Source: Bacteroidota bacterium (GTDB taxonomy: Bacteria > Bacteroidota > Bacteroidia > Flavobacteriales > Weeksellaceae). Taken from it: a DNA stretch of 64,000 bases. Shown here one piece after another: positions 42,846-50,732 of the stretch. Each line of letters opens with the position of its first letter. The stretch's first letter is position 1. The stretch lies in the NCBI GenBank assembly GCA_023461035.1, contig JAEWOD010000021.1:1-64000 (forward strand), given 5' to 3'. Under the pieces are notes generated by a model, which did not search any database, was not told where the DNA came from, and saw only the letters and a program-made list of their open reading frames with translations. The position numbers and the translations under genes are program-made.

Positions 42846-44201
42846 TTAAAATGTAAATCCGATGCCCGCAGAAAAAATGTTCTCTTTTTGCTTTCCATCT
42901 ACTATACCCGTCGCAATATCCACGTTGTCTGAACCCAGTTTCCGTGAAGAATACTGCGCCTTTAAAATAACCTGAGGAAAGACAAACCAGTTGACACCTC
43001 CTGTTATCACACTTCTCTCCCATCTTTTATTTGCCGTGATACTTCCGGCTGTTTCGTTCATGGTATCGTAATATTCATATCGGGCAAAAGGATATAGTTT
43101 CATCTCGGTTTCTTTGTTGAAAAAGTTGAAAATGTCATATCCGAATTCCGCCGAAAATCCTATAGCATTTTTCCCCACAGGCGTCTTCTTAATGCCTAAG
43201 GTTGCCGGAAGATTTCGGTTACGTTGCGTAATTAATTCCGAATTTTGTAAATCCCCGTAAATAAATTGTGAGACCAGGCGGAATGGATAGTCAAAGTAAA
43301 CCAGATGAGCACCTAATATTTTTACATGGGCATCCACTTCCAAATCGGGTTTTGGACGGTTTCCTGAGGTATTTCCATAATAATATGAAACCCCGAGATG
43401 CGTGTATTTATGTTTTCCGAAATGATAATTGACATTGGCAAACCAGGCCAGATTTTCAGCATTGACCATTTCAAATTTATTCTGATATCCGTTTTTTATC
43501 CAATTGGCGGAACTGAATCCGGTTGATTCCAACCCATTTACCACGGCAGCCTGATACTGTATTTTGTTTTTCCACAAATTCCCATACACCAAAATCCCGT
43601 TTTCATACCAACCCAATGGCAGAATGACATCTTCCATTTCAGGACGGTGGGTGGTGAAATATTCGTCAGGATCATCCAATTTTTGAGAAACGTTAAAATT
43701 CAATTTTAATCGGCCTACTTTTATTCCCAAATAAGGCTTAAACCGGTAGTCAATATGCAGTTGCTCTAATTTTACCTCTCCTCCCGCTTCAATTTCCTGT
43801 TCAAATTCCCCAAATTCTTCCTGAACGTCAAGCTCCATGGTGGAACCTGAACCACCGTGCTCAAACTCAACCTCCGTATGCAATGAAAGGTTTTCTGAAA
43901 AGTGATAATCCACATAAATATTGAGACGCTCAGCATCCATTTTATCCCGAATCCCGGGATCGGTATCAAAACGTCCATAATTGTAGTAATTCACGACACC
44001 ATAGCCTTTCACCGAGAAATTTGACCATTTAAAAAGACGTGATTTCTGTTCGATCGAATAAGAATTATGAATGGAATCTTCCTCTTTTAATTCTTTACGT
44101 AATTCGTCTTTGATTACGGTTTTGAGACTGTCTAAATTGATTGTTTGGGCAGAAACAAAACTCATCAACACAATCACAATTGCACTTATCTGAGCTTTCA
44201 T
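42846..44201 (-). CDS. Outer-membrane porin-like protein
   Basis: A 451-residue exported protein with a signal peptide (MKAQISAIVIVLMSFVSA) and a long run of alternating amphipathic strands: WSNFSVKGYGVVNYYNYG, LNIYVDYHFSENLSLHTEVEFEHGG, EQLHIDYRFKPYLGIKVGRLKLNF, ending in GIGFTF, the C-terminal Phe of a barrel. It resembles phosphate-selective porin O/P-like Bacteroidota barrels. It is the first gene of the porin-imelysin-di-haem-DoxX-like operon and probably brings the operon's substrate through the outer membrane. Confidence 0.83.
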   Translation of the reverse strand: MKAQISAIVIVLMSFVSAQTINLDSLKTVIKDELRKELKEEDSIHNSYSIEQKSRLFKWSNFSVKGYGVVNYYNYGRFDTDPGIRDKMDAERLNIYVDYHFSENLSLHTEVEFEHGGSGSTMELDVQEEFGEFEQEIEAGGEVKLEQLHIDYRFKPYLGIKVGRLKLNFNVSQKLDDPDEYFTTHRPEMEDVILPLGWYENGILVYGNLWKNKIQYQAAVVNGLESTGFSSANWIKNGYQNKFEMVNAENLAWFANVNYHFGKHKYTHLGVSYYYGNTSGNRPKPDLEVDAHVKILGAHLVYFDYPFRLVSQFIYGDLQNSELITQRNRNLPATLGIKKTPVGKNAIGFSAEFGYDIFNFFNKETEMKLYPFARYEYYDTMNETAGSITANKRWERSVITGGVNWFVFPQVILKAQYSSRKLGSDNVDIATGIVDGKQKENIFSAGIGFTF

Positions 44202-44219
44202 TTATTTAGATTAAATAAA
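44201..44219 (-). promoter_or_regulatory. Palindrome in the leader of the porin operon
   Basis: TTTATTTA-GAT-TAAATAAA, an 8+3+8 inverted repeat adjoining the start codon. It includes TTAGATTAA, which is also the core of the palindrome at the TonB-receptor promoter (49530-49545). Possibly an operator. No clean -7 box is seen upstream. Confidence 0.35.
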
Positions 44220-44306
44220 AATAACATACAAATGTTAAAAAATTTATGAATTTTAAAACATGAAATTTATCATGTTATTTAGAATCAATCTACGTAGCTA
44301 TAGGAA

Positions 44307-44338
44307 TTTGATTCCGTATTTTATTTTCAGTAATTTTG
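44307..44338 (+). promoter_or_regulatory. Promoter of the yciO-like gene
   Basis: TTTG at 44307-44310, a 20-base spacer, TAATTTTG at 44331-44338. Transcription would start near 44345, supporting ATG 44359 over the longer frame at 44260. Confidence 0.75.
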
Positions 44339-44358
44339 GTCTAAACTACTCATCAAAA

Positions 44359-44982
44359 ATGGCAAAGCTCATCAAAGTACACCCTGAAAACCCGCATGAG
44401 CGGGCGATCGAACAAATAGTAGAAGTTTTGAAAAACGGTGGTCTCATTATTTACCCTTCTGACACCGTTTATGGATTGGGTTGTGATATCACCAATTCTA
44501 AAGCAATGGATAAACTTTGTCGTTTAAAGGGAATCAAACCCGAGAAAGCACAGTTTTCCTTTGTTTGTAATGATTTAAGCCATCTGGCCTATTATACCAA
44601 ACCCATTTCCAATTCTAACTTCAAATTGCTCAAACGTGCCCTCCCCGGCCCATTTACCTTTGTACTGGAGGCTTCCAATAATTTACCGAATACCTATAAA
44701 AACCGGAAAACCGTAGGGATAAGAGTTCCCGACCATTTGGTTCCGCAAATGATTGTCGAAAAATTAGGAAATCCGATAGCCTCCACTTCCATTCGGGATG
44801 AAGATGAAATCATCGAATACACCACAGATCCTGAATTGATTGTGGAAAAATTTGACAAATTGGTAGATTTGGTTGTGGATAGTGGTATGGGTGATAATCA
44901 TGCTTCCTCCGTTATAGATATTTCAGGTGATGAAGTAGTTGTAATACGGGAAGGAAAAGGAGATATTGACGCGTTCTTGTAA
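44359..44982 (+). CDS. YciO/Sua5-family protein (threonylcarbamoyl-AMP synthase fold)
   Basis: A 207-residue YrdC-domain protein. The start (AKLIKVHPENPHERAIEQIVEVLKNGGLIIYPSDTVYGLGCDI) and RVPDHLVPQMIVEKLGNPIASTSI closely resemble E. coli YciO, including overall length (206). This family shares the fold of TsaC/Sua5, which makes the threonylcarbamoyl-AMP used for tRNA t6A37. YciO itself is not firmly shown to do this, so another TsaC may exist elsewhere. The start is fixed by the promoter at 44307-44338. Confidence 0.88.
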   Translation: MAKLIKVHPENPHERAIEQIVEVLKNGGLIIYPSDTVYGLGCDITNSKAMDKLCRLKGIKPEKAQFSFVCNDLSHLAYYTKPISNSNFKLLKRALPGPFTFVLEASNNLPNTYKNRKTVGIRVPDHLVPQMIVEKLGNPIASTSIRDEDEIIEYTTDPELIVEKFDKLVDLVVDSGMGDNHASSVIDISGDEVVVIREGKGDIDAFL

Positions 44983-44983
44983 C

Positions 44984-45649
44984 CTAATGAATATATGTTG
45001 TGGAACAAAAAGATTCATAATTCAATTTTTCAGGTAATTTAACCTCATATTTCATTTCAATAATATCGACTAAACGACTATCTTTTCCTTTTTTCCCATC
45101 TCTGTAGTAAGACATTTCTGCTATTGTATAGTTCTTATTTTCATCCAATTGTAATTTTAAAAGTTGATTAAATTCATCAATAATCGGATGTAGAACATCC
45201 ATGTGATTTACATCTGATTCTTTGATTTTAATAATGATTTTACAAAAAGGTTTCTTTGCATTTTTTGATCGGAATTCATTCAAATAAAAAATGCTGTCAT
45301 TTAACTTTTCAACTTCATATTTATATTTTTTATTATTGTAATAAACATACTTTTTATAAAAAGATGCTTCATCACAACTTCTTAAATAATTAACAATCAA
45401 ATCATTCCCATTTTTATATACCTCAAATTCGTGTCGTATGTGATTTTCTCTATTATAAATGGAAGCAATATTTCCAGAATAAAAAAGCATCGAATAATTA
45501 TCATTTTCAGAATTGATTAACTTAAAATTTTTAGAAATCAATTTTCCTTCTCCTATGAGTTCCTGTGTCAGCCCGTAGTCAAAAACGTATTTCTGACCAA
45601 ATAACAGAGAACTGATACTGACAATAAAGAATAAACAATATGCTTTCAA
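44984..45649 (-). CDS. Exported protein of unknown function
   Basis: A 221-residue protein with a signal peptide (MKAYCLFFIVSISSLLFGQ) and predominantly beta, Tyr/Asn/Lys-rich sequence (YVFDYGLTQELIGEGKLISKN, NYSMLFYSGNIASIYN, YVYYNNKKYKYEVEKLN). I recognise no family. The composition is more AT-rich than the neighbouring genes. It ends one base after the YciO stop (convergent) and its start lies 56 bases from the divergent yaaA. Likely periplasmic or surface-located. Confidence 0.65.
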   Translation of the reverse strand: MKAYCLFFIVSISSLLFGQKYVFDYGLTQELIGEGKLISKNFKLINSENDNYSMLFYSGNIASIYNRENHIRHEFEVYKNGNDLIVNYLRSCDEASFYKKYVYYNNKKYKYEVEKLNDSIFYLNEFRSKNAKKPFCKIIIKIKESDVNHMDVLHPIIDEFNQLLKLQLDENKNYTIAEMSYYRDGKKGKDSRLVDIIEMKYEVKLPEKLNYESFCSTTYIH

Positions 45650-45705
45650 AAGAATTGTGTTGGATTCAGGACTTAAAACTAATCAATTGTTTCTATTTTT
45701 ACAAA

Positions 45706-46464
45706 ATGAAAATCTTATTGTCACCCGCCAAATTAATGTCTTTAGAAACAAAAGGAAATTGGAACAAATCCACCACTCCAAAATTTCTGAATCAGTCTGA
45801 AATCCTAATGCAAAAACTCAATACGCTAAAATCCAAAGATTTGGAAAAACTGATGCATATTTCTAAAGATTTAGCCGAAATGAATCTGGAACGATATGCC
45901 AACTGGAAACCCAAACCTACTCCTAAAAAGAGTCTTCAGGCAGCATTGGCATTTAAAGGCGAAGTGTATCGTGGTCTGGATGCGGAAACTTTAAATGAAA
46001 CGGCTCAAACTTATCTGAATCAGAATTTATTCATTCTTTCCGGACTGTATGGAATCTTAAAACCCAGCGACAAAGTCTTGCTTTATCGTTTGGAAATGGG
46101 CAGTAAGCTGGATGTAAACGGTTCCAAAAATCTATATGGATTCTGGCAGGAAACCTTGACAGATTTTGTCAACTCCAAATTGAAAAAAAATGAAGTTTTA
46201 CTCAATCTGGCAAGCAACGAATATGCAAAAGCCCTGAACAATAAAAAGCTGAAATCACCCAAAATTGACGTGGAATTTCTGGATTATAAAAATGGTGAAC
46301 TCAAACCCATCATGGTTTTCTTTAAACAAGCACGAGGTGCAATGGCTCGTTTCTGTGCAGAAAATAATATTCAAAAACTAGATGAAGTAAAATTATTTAA
46401 CGAAAACGGGTATTCTTTCGACGCAAAGTTATCCACTGATGAGAAACTGGTGTTTTTACGATAA
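45706..46464 (+). CDS. yaaA: Peroxide stress protein YaaA (UPF0246)
   Basis: A 252-residue protein of the YaaA family: MKILLSPAKLMSLETK at the start, then YRGLDAETLNETAQTYLNQNLFILSGLYGILKPSDKVLLYRLEMG, and VEFLDYKNGELKPIMVFFKQARGAMARFCAENN. YaaA lowers free iron and helps cells survive hydrogen peroxide. The frame is open from 45640, but ATG 45706 matches the family start exactly. Confidence 0.94.
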   Translation: MKILLSPAKLMSLETKGNWNKSTTPKFLNQSEILMQKLNTLKSKDLEKLMHISKDLAEMNLERYANWKPKPTPKKSLQAALAFKGEVYRGLDAETLNETAQTYLNQNLFILSGLYGILKPSDKVLLYRLEMGSKLDVNGSKNLYGFWQETLTDFVNSKLKKNEVLLNLASNEYAKALNNKKLKSPKIDVEFLDYKNGELKPIMVFFKQARGAMARFCAENNIQKLDEVKLFNENGYSFDAKLSTDEKLVFLR

Positions 46465-46499
46465 AATTGAAAAACGCCAAGGTGTATTTTGAATTTTAA

Positions 46500-46964
46500 T
46501 TATTTCAATAATTCTCCCACTTCTCCAAATCCCTGCATCTCCGCTTGTTGCAAAGCAGTCATTCCACGATTATCTTTGAGCGACTTATCGGCACCATTTT
46601 CCAAAAGCAATTTTACCAAACCGGGTTTGTTAAACATCGCCGCAAACGAAAGCGCCGTCCCGCCCATTTCGTTCCGGATGTTAGGATCAGCACCCGATTC
46701 CAACAATTTTTTCGCAATTTCTTCATGCCCTTTGAAGCAGACACCCATCAATGCCGTATTTCCTGAACCGTCCTTTTCATTTAAATCGGGATTAAGTCCC
46801 AATAAAAAATCTGTAATCGATTCAAAACCATAATAAGTTGCCAACAGCAAAGGCGTTGAGCCGCGTTGGTCTTTTGTGTTCAATAAGGTAGGATCTTTTT
46901 TCAAAGTTTCCTTTACCGTTCCCAAATCTTCACTTCGGATGGCGTAAAATAATTTTTCTGACAT
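46500..46964 (-). CDS. Ankyrin-repeat protein
   Basis: A 154-residue protein made of ankyrin repeats: DQRGSTPLLLATYYGFESITDFLL, DGSGNTALMGVCFKGHEEIAKKLLESGADPN, EMGGTALSFAAMFNKPGLVKLLLENGADKS, DNRGMTALQQAEMQG. These are protein-binding scaffolds; no signal peptide, so cytoplasmic. It follows the thioredoxin-like gene by nine bases and the TonB receptor, so it belongs to their operon. Its partner is not known. Confidence 0.92.
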   Translation of the reverse strand: MSEKLFYAIRSEDLGTVKETLKKDPTLLNTKDQRGSTPLLLATYYGFESITDFLLGLNPDLNEKDGSGNTALMGVCFKGHEEIAKKLLESGADPNIRNEMGGTALSFAAMFNKPGLVKLLLENGADKSLKDNRGMTALQQAEMQGFGEVGELLK

Positions 46965-46973
46965 ACTGTAAAA

Positions 46974-47423
46974 TTACAAAATCTGCTCAAAAATAGAAAT
47001 CAATTCATGCGTTTCCAATAATCCCTGATACTGAAAAATGATCTCCAAATCAGAATTTAATATAACCCAAGCCGGATAAACCGGGTTTCCGTTCAGCAAA
47101 AGTTCGGTAAATTCATGCATTTTACCTTTTCCGGCTTTGAATTGGTTTCCGGCAAAAATGAAATCTTCTTTTGATTCTGCATCAAATTCCAAATAATAAA
47201 ATGATTCGTTTAAAAATTTTTTCAATTCTTCATTTTTTTCAATTTTCTGTTTTTGAATAGAACAGACTCCGCACCAATTCGTTGAAAATTTAATCACCAG
47301 ATTTTTAGGAGATTGAGATAATTTACTTTCAATCTCACTTAAAGAATGATTTTGTTGTGCTTTTGTAAAACAAAAACCTGAAAACATAAATACCAACATC
47401 AAAACTCTGCCTAAATCTTTCAT
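46974..47423 (-). CDS. Exported thioredoxin-like protein
   Basis: A 149-residue protein with a signal peptide (MKDLGRVLMLVFMFSGFCFTKAQ) and a thioredoxin fold with the active site STNWCGVCSIQ (C-x-x-C), followed by FDAESKEDFIFAGNQFKAGK and a strand-helix end. It lies between the TonB receptor and the ankyrin gene. It is likely a periplasmic disulphide oxidoreductase; the partner is unknown. Confidence 0.88.
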   Translation of the reverse strand: MKDLGRVLMLVFMFSGFCFTKAQQNHSLSEIESKLSQSPKNLVIKFSTNWCGVCSIQKQKIEKNEELKKFLNESFYYLEFDAESKEDFIFAGNQFKAGKGKMHEFTELLLNGNPVYPAWVILNSDLEIIFQYQGLLETHELISIFEQIL

Positions 47424-47456
47424 AAATTATTTCTATTCATCCCTGCTAAATAAGAA

Positions 47457-49499
47457 CTAAAATAAATGATAACGAATTCCTAAAAATCCACGGATTCCCT
47501 GCATCGATGCATAATTGTACGTCGTGTCAAATGTATATCCGTAGGGATTGTTTATGGGATCATCCACAAATTCGTCAAACGGATCAAATGCACGCATCAA
47601 AGGATCTTCACTTGGTACGAAGTCAAACAAATTCTTCACACCGCCATAGATTTCCATCCCTTTTTTGAATTTTTTGGTCAACTGTACGTTTGCTATACAA
47701 AACCAAGGCGAATACTCAGGCCGGTAATCGTTGGGCAAAATCGGTAAACGCATAGGGCCGTTCCAGTTTCCCGTAAAATCCACTGTAAAATTTGCAGGTA
47801 AATCGTAGCTGACAACAAATGTTCCCGACCATTCCGGTGCAAACCATTCTTCCTGCTTCTCCTCTACTCCGTTTTCGTCTTTTTCTTTACGGAAAACATC
47901 CATCCATGAAACGCCGGCAGAAATTTTCAACGGAAAATCAAATGTGAAATTGGTATTGAGCGAAACTCCCTGAGAAACAGCATGACCGTCTAAATTATCA
48001 TATACAATCTGGTCAGGATTCACATCATAATCTCCCAGGATTTTATTGGTGAAATACGAATAAAATCCTGTAATGTCAATGTCGATGTTCATAAAATCGG
48101 TGGAGATTTTGGTTACATAATTCAGATTACCGTTGTAGGATTTCTCCGGATTCAGCTCTTCTGTAATCACCACTTCTCTTGAACCGGTCAGTGCGGCATG
48201 GTCTTCCGTAAATAGATTTACCACACGAAATCCGGTTCCGAAACTTCCGCGAAGCGTATGTCTTCTGTTTGGCGAACTGAATTTATACGCAAGTCTCGGT
48301 GAATGAATATCGCCGTGATTTTCATCGTAATCATACCGGTAACCGAGCAATAAAGTATGTTGCGGGTTGAATTTGATTTCGTCCTGAACGAACACGCCCG
48401 GTAAAGTGGATGTGGAAGGCTCGTTTTCAGAACCATCGACCGAAGCTGTTGCCGCTGTGTTGTCATCGTATTGGGTATGGCGCAAAGTTGCTCCTAACAA
48501 CAAACTGTGTTTCTCAAAGGTTTTATCCCAATATGCCTGCCCAAAAAACACTTCCTGATTGGCCATATAAGGCGTATTTCCATACCATGAATTCTGGTCG
48601 TGATAATTATAGGAAAATTGTGTGAAAACATTCTCTTTTACAGGAAGTTGATACATCCCGATTGCCTCAATTCTCCACGTATAAATAGTTTCACCGTAAA
48701 CTTCATCGCTTCCTCTGTCGGTTCGTTTGTCCCACTGCATTTCGCCACCCCAACGGTCTTCATAAACGTAGCGCAAACCTAAACTTGCAATCCGGTAGTC
48801 TTTTCTTTCAAAATTCCATTTGTTGAAAATCGAAATCCTATCCTGTAAAGTTACATCGGTAAAATTATCACCATTATTGTCTTTTTTATTGCCGTATTTG
48901 AAATAATTAACGCCCAACAAACTGTTTGCTTTTCCGATTTTAAATTTGGTCGAAAGATCCGCGCTATATTCCAACCAGGTGGTTGTAAAAAAATCAGCAG
49001 AGAATTTCGGCGCTTTGGAAGCATCTTTTGTGATAACGTTGATGATCCCACCCATGGCTTCCGAACCATACAACGAAGAAGCCGGACCTTTTACGACTTC
49101 AATACGCTCCACCATGCTGTTGGGAATTCCGCTCAGACCATAAACCGTAGAGAGCGAACTTACAATCGGCATTCCGTCAATCAGAATCATCGTGTAAGGT
49201 CCTTCCATTCCGTTTATGTGAATATCGCCCGTATTACAAACATTACAATTCAGTTGGGGACGAACACCGTTGACCATCCCTACCGATTCAAACAAACTCG
49301 GGGTAGGATTTTTTTTGAATAATTTCGGAGTGATGACTTCTACCGGAATCGGACTGTCCAACCGCCTTACCTCTTTCATAGTTCCGGTAATTACCGCTCC
49401 TTCCAGTTCGCTTACTTCTATACTATCCGATTCTTCAAATTCCTGACAATACAAACTGGTCGAAAACATCATTAAACTAACATATATATACTTTTTCAT
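47457..49499 (-). CDS. TonB-dependent outer-membrane receptor
   Basis: A 680-residue receptor. Signal peptide from ATG 49499 (MKKYIYVSLMMFSTSLYC); plug domain (about 30-155) with CNVC at 85-88, DIHINGMEG, MILIDGMPIV, VVKGPASSLYGSEAMGGIINVIT; then a 22-strand barrel ending in RGFLGIRYHLF. The family imports iron complexes or other scarce metals and vitamins. No carboxypeptidase-like N-terminal domain. The promoter carries a 16-base palindrome, so it is likely metal-regulated. First gene of the operon with thioredoxin-like and ankyrin genes. Confidence 0.93.
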   Translation of the reverse strand: MKKYIYVSLMMFSTSLYCQEFEESDSIEVSELEGAVITGTMKEVRRLDSPIPVEVITPKLFKKNPTPSLFESVGMVNGVRPQLNCNVCNTGDIHINGMEGPYTMILIDGMPIVSSLSTVYGLSGIPNSMVERIEVVKGPASSLYGSEAMGGIINVITKDASKAPKFSADFFTTTWLEYSADLSTKFKIGKANSLLGVNYFKYGNKKDNNGDNFTDVTLQDRISIFNKWNFERKDYRIASLGLRYVYEDRWGGEMQWDKRTDRGSDEVYGETIYTWRIEAIGMYQLPVKENVFTQFSYNYHDQNSWYGNTPYMANQEVFFGQAYWDKTFEKHSLLLGATLRHTQYDDNTAATASVDGSENEPSTSTLPGVFVQDEIKFNPQHTLLLGYRYDYDENHGDIHSPRLAYKFSSPNRRHTLRGSFGTGFRVVNLFTEDHAALTGSREVVITEELNPEKSYNGNLNYVTKISTDFMNIDIDITGFYSYFTNKILGDYDVNPDQIVYDNLDGHAVSQGVSLNTNFTFDFPLKISAGVSWMDVFRKEKDENGVEEKQEEWFAPEWSGTFVVSYDLPANFTVDFTGNWNGPMRLPILPNDYRPEYSPWFCIANVQLTKKFKKGMEIYGGVKNLFDFVPSEDPLMRAFDPFDEFVDDPINNPYGYTFDTTYNYASMQGIRGFLGIRYHLF

Positions 49500-49517
49500 A
49501 AAAATAATTTCATGAGG

Positions 49518-49548
49518 CAAATATATAAAGTTAGATTAATCTAACAAA
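49518..49548 (-). promoter_or_regulatory. TonB-receptor promoter with a perfect palindromic operator
   Basis: On the minus strand TTTG at 49545-49548, a 19-base spacer and TATATTTG at 49518-49525 form a good promoter. The spacer contains GTTAGATTAATCTAAC (49530-49545), a perfect 16-base palindrome between the -33 and -7 boxes. Its TTAG...CTAA halves resemble the DtxR/MntR-type sites of metal-dependent repressors. The palindrome is certain; the regulator is inferred. Confidence 0.75.
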
Positions 49549-49557
49549 TTTATTTTA

Positions 49558-50277
49558 TTAATAAATCAATTCTATTTCTTTATGTTGATAGGATTTAATT
49601 TCTTCTGAATCTAATTTATTTATCCACAACAAACCCTGTCTATCTACATTTAAAATAACCCCATCAAATGCTTGATTGTTTTCTATGAAAGTTGATAATT
49701 GATTTTTCCTAAATAGGTTCAGATTATATTCCGCAAGGATTATTTCCCATTCCTTGTTATCTATTTGTGAATAGGAATTTTCCAAATTTGTCAGCAAACC
49801 TGACAAAATTTCTTCTAAATCAAATTTTTGATCCAATTGGGTAGCGAGAGAACCGGCTTTTGGAAGTGATTGAAAATTGGTTTGGTTGACATTTAGCCCA
49901 ATCCCCACGATTATATTCAACTCATTTCCAGCTTTATGCGTTTCAATCAAAACACCGCAGATTTTTTTATTTTTCATAATGATGTCATTGGGCCATTTGA
50001 CAGCAACATCTGCAGAAAATCCCCGTAAAAAACCAACAAGCACATTACAAACCCATTGGTTAAAATAAACCAGTTCAGCATACTCTAATTTAGTACAAAC
50101 CAATACACTAACAGCCAAGTTCTCATCTTTTTCGGACTGCCAAACATTTCCTGCATATCCTTTTCCTGAAGTTTGATGGGAAGTCCAAACAACCGTCCAT
50201 GATTTGGCATTTTTTTTGGACAAATCCAAAAGTTCGGAATTGGTGCTTGAAAGGGTTTGATAACGAAAAATTTCCAT
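49558..50277 (-). CDS. birA: Biotin--[acetyl-CoA-carboxylase] ligase
   Basis: A 239-residue biotin protein ligase: TLSSTNSELL, the biotin-binding loop TSHQTSGKGYAGNVWQSEKDENLAVSVLV, KWPNDIIMKNKKICGVLIET, and GIGLNVNQ. It has no N-terminal HTH, so it acts only as a ligase and not as the E. coli-style repressor. Divergent from rsfS. Confidence 0.95.
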   Translation of the reverse strand: MEIFRYQTLSSTNSELLDLSKKNAKSWTVVWTSHQTSGKGYAGNVWQSEKDENLAVSVLVCTKLEYAELVYFNQWVCNVLVGFLRGFSADVAVKWPNDIIMKNKKICGVLIETHKAGNELNIIVGIGLNVNQTNFQSLPKAGSLATQLDQKFDLEEILSGLLTNLENSYSQIDNKEWEIILAEYNLNLFRKNQLSTFIENNQAFDGVILNVDRQGLLWINKLDSEEIKSYQHKEIELIY

Positions 50278-50298
50278 CTGTTCAGAATTAAATTAAAG

Positions 50299-50306
50299 CA
50301 AAGCTA
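50299..50306 (-). promoter_or_regulatory. birA -7 promoter element
   Basis: The minus strand reads TAGCTTTG, a TAnnTTTG match, 21 bases upstream of the start codon. Confidence 0.5.
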
Positions 50307-50344
50307 AATTATTTAAAATGTTAAGAGATTAGGGTATAATTCAC

Positions 50345-50352
50345 TAATTTTG
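50345..50352 (+). promoter_or_regulatory. -7 promoter element of the rsfS-ftsH operon
   Basis: TAATTTTG, matching TAnnTTTG, ends 17 bases before the rsfS ATG at 50370. Confidence 0.6.
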
Positions 50353-50369
50353 CAACTTATCAAAAAAGA

Positions 50370-50732
50370 ATGAGTAAAAAAGGAGATTCAAAATTAATAA
50401 TCGATACAATAATTGATGCAATTTCGGATTTAAAAGGTGAAGAAATCGTCTTGTTGGATTTAAGAGAAATTGAAAATGCTTTTTGTGAGTATTTTATCCT
50501 CTGTACGGGAAATTCTAATACCCATGTCGCATCAATTGCAGGAGCCATTGAACGGAAAGTAAGAAAAGAAACAAAGGAAAGACCTTGGCATGTAGAAGGA
50601 ACTGAAAATGCACAATGGATTTTGTTGGACTACACTAACATCATCGTGCATGTTTTTCAGAAACAATACCGGGAGTATTACGACATAGAAAGCCTATGGG
50701 GAGACGCCAAGGAAATAGCCATAACCATTTAA
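50370..50732 (+). CDS. rsfS: Ribosome silencing factor RsfS
   Basis: A 120-residue protein of the RsfS/Iojap family: IIDAISDLKGEEIVLLDLREI, CEYFILCTGNSNTHVASIAGAIE, and the HVEGTENAQWILLDYTNIIVHVFQKQYREYYDIESLWGDA signature. It binds ribosomal protein L14 and keeps the subunits apart in starved cells. First gene of the rsfS-ftsH-LUD-cdsA-psd stretch. Confidence 0.97.
   Translation: MSKKGDSKLIIDTIIDAISDLKGEEIVLLDLREIENAFCEYFILCTGNSNTHVASIAGAIERKVRKETKERPWHVEGTENAQWILLDYTNIIVHVFQKQYREYYDIESLWGDAKEIAITI

Noticed and set aside
42824..42898. N-terminal extension of imelysin
   Set aside because: It overlaps the porin gene and would bury the lipoprotein signal in the middle of the protein.
44260..44358. 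Longer start of the YciO-like gene
   Set aside because: A -33/-7 promoter pair lies inside this stretch, and the ATG at 44359 matches the family start.
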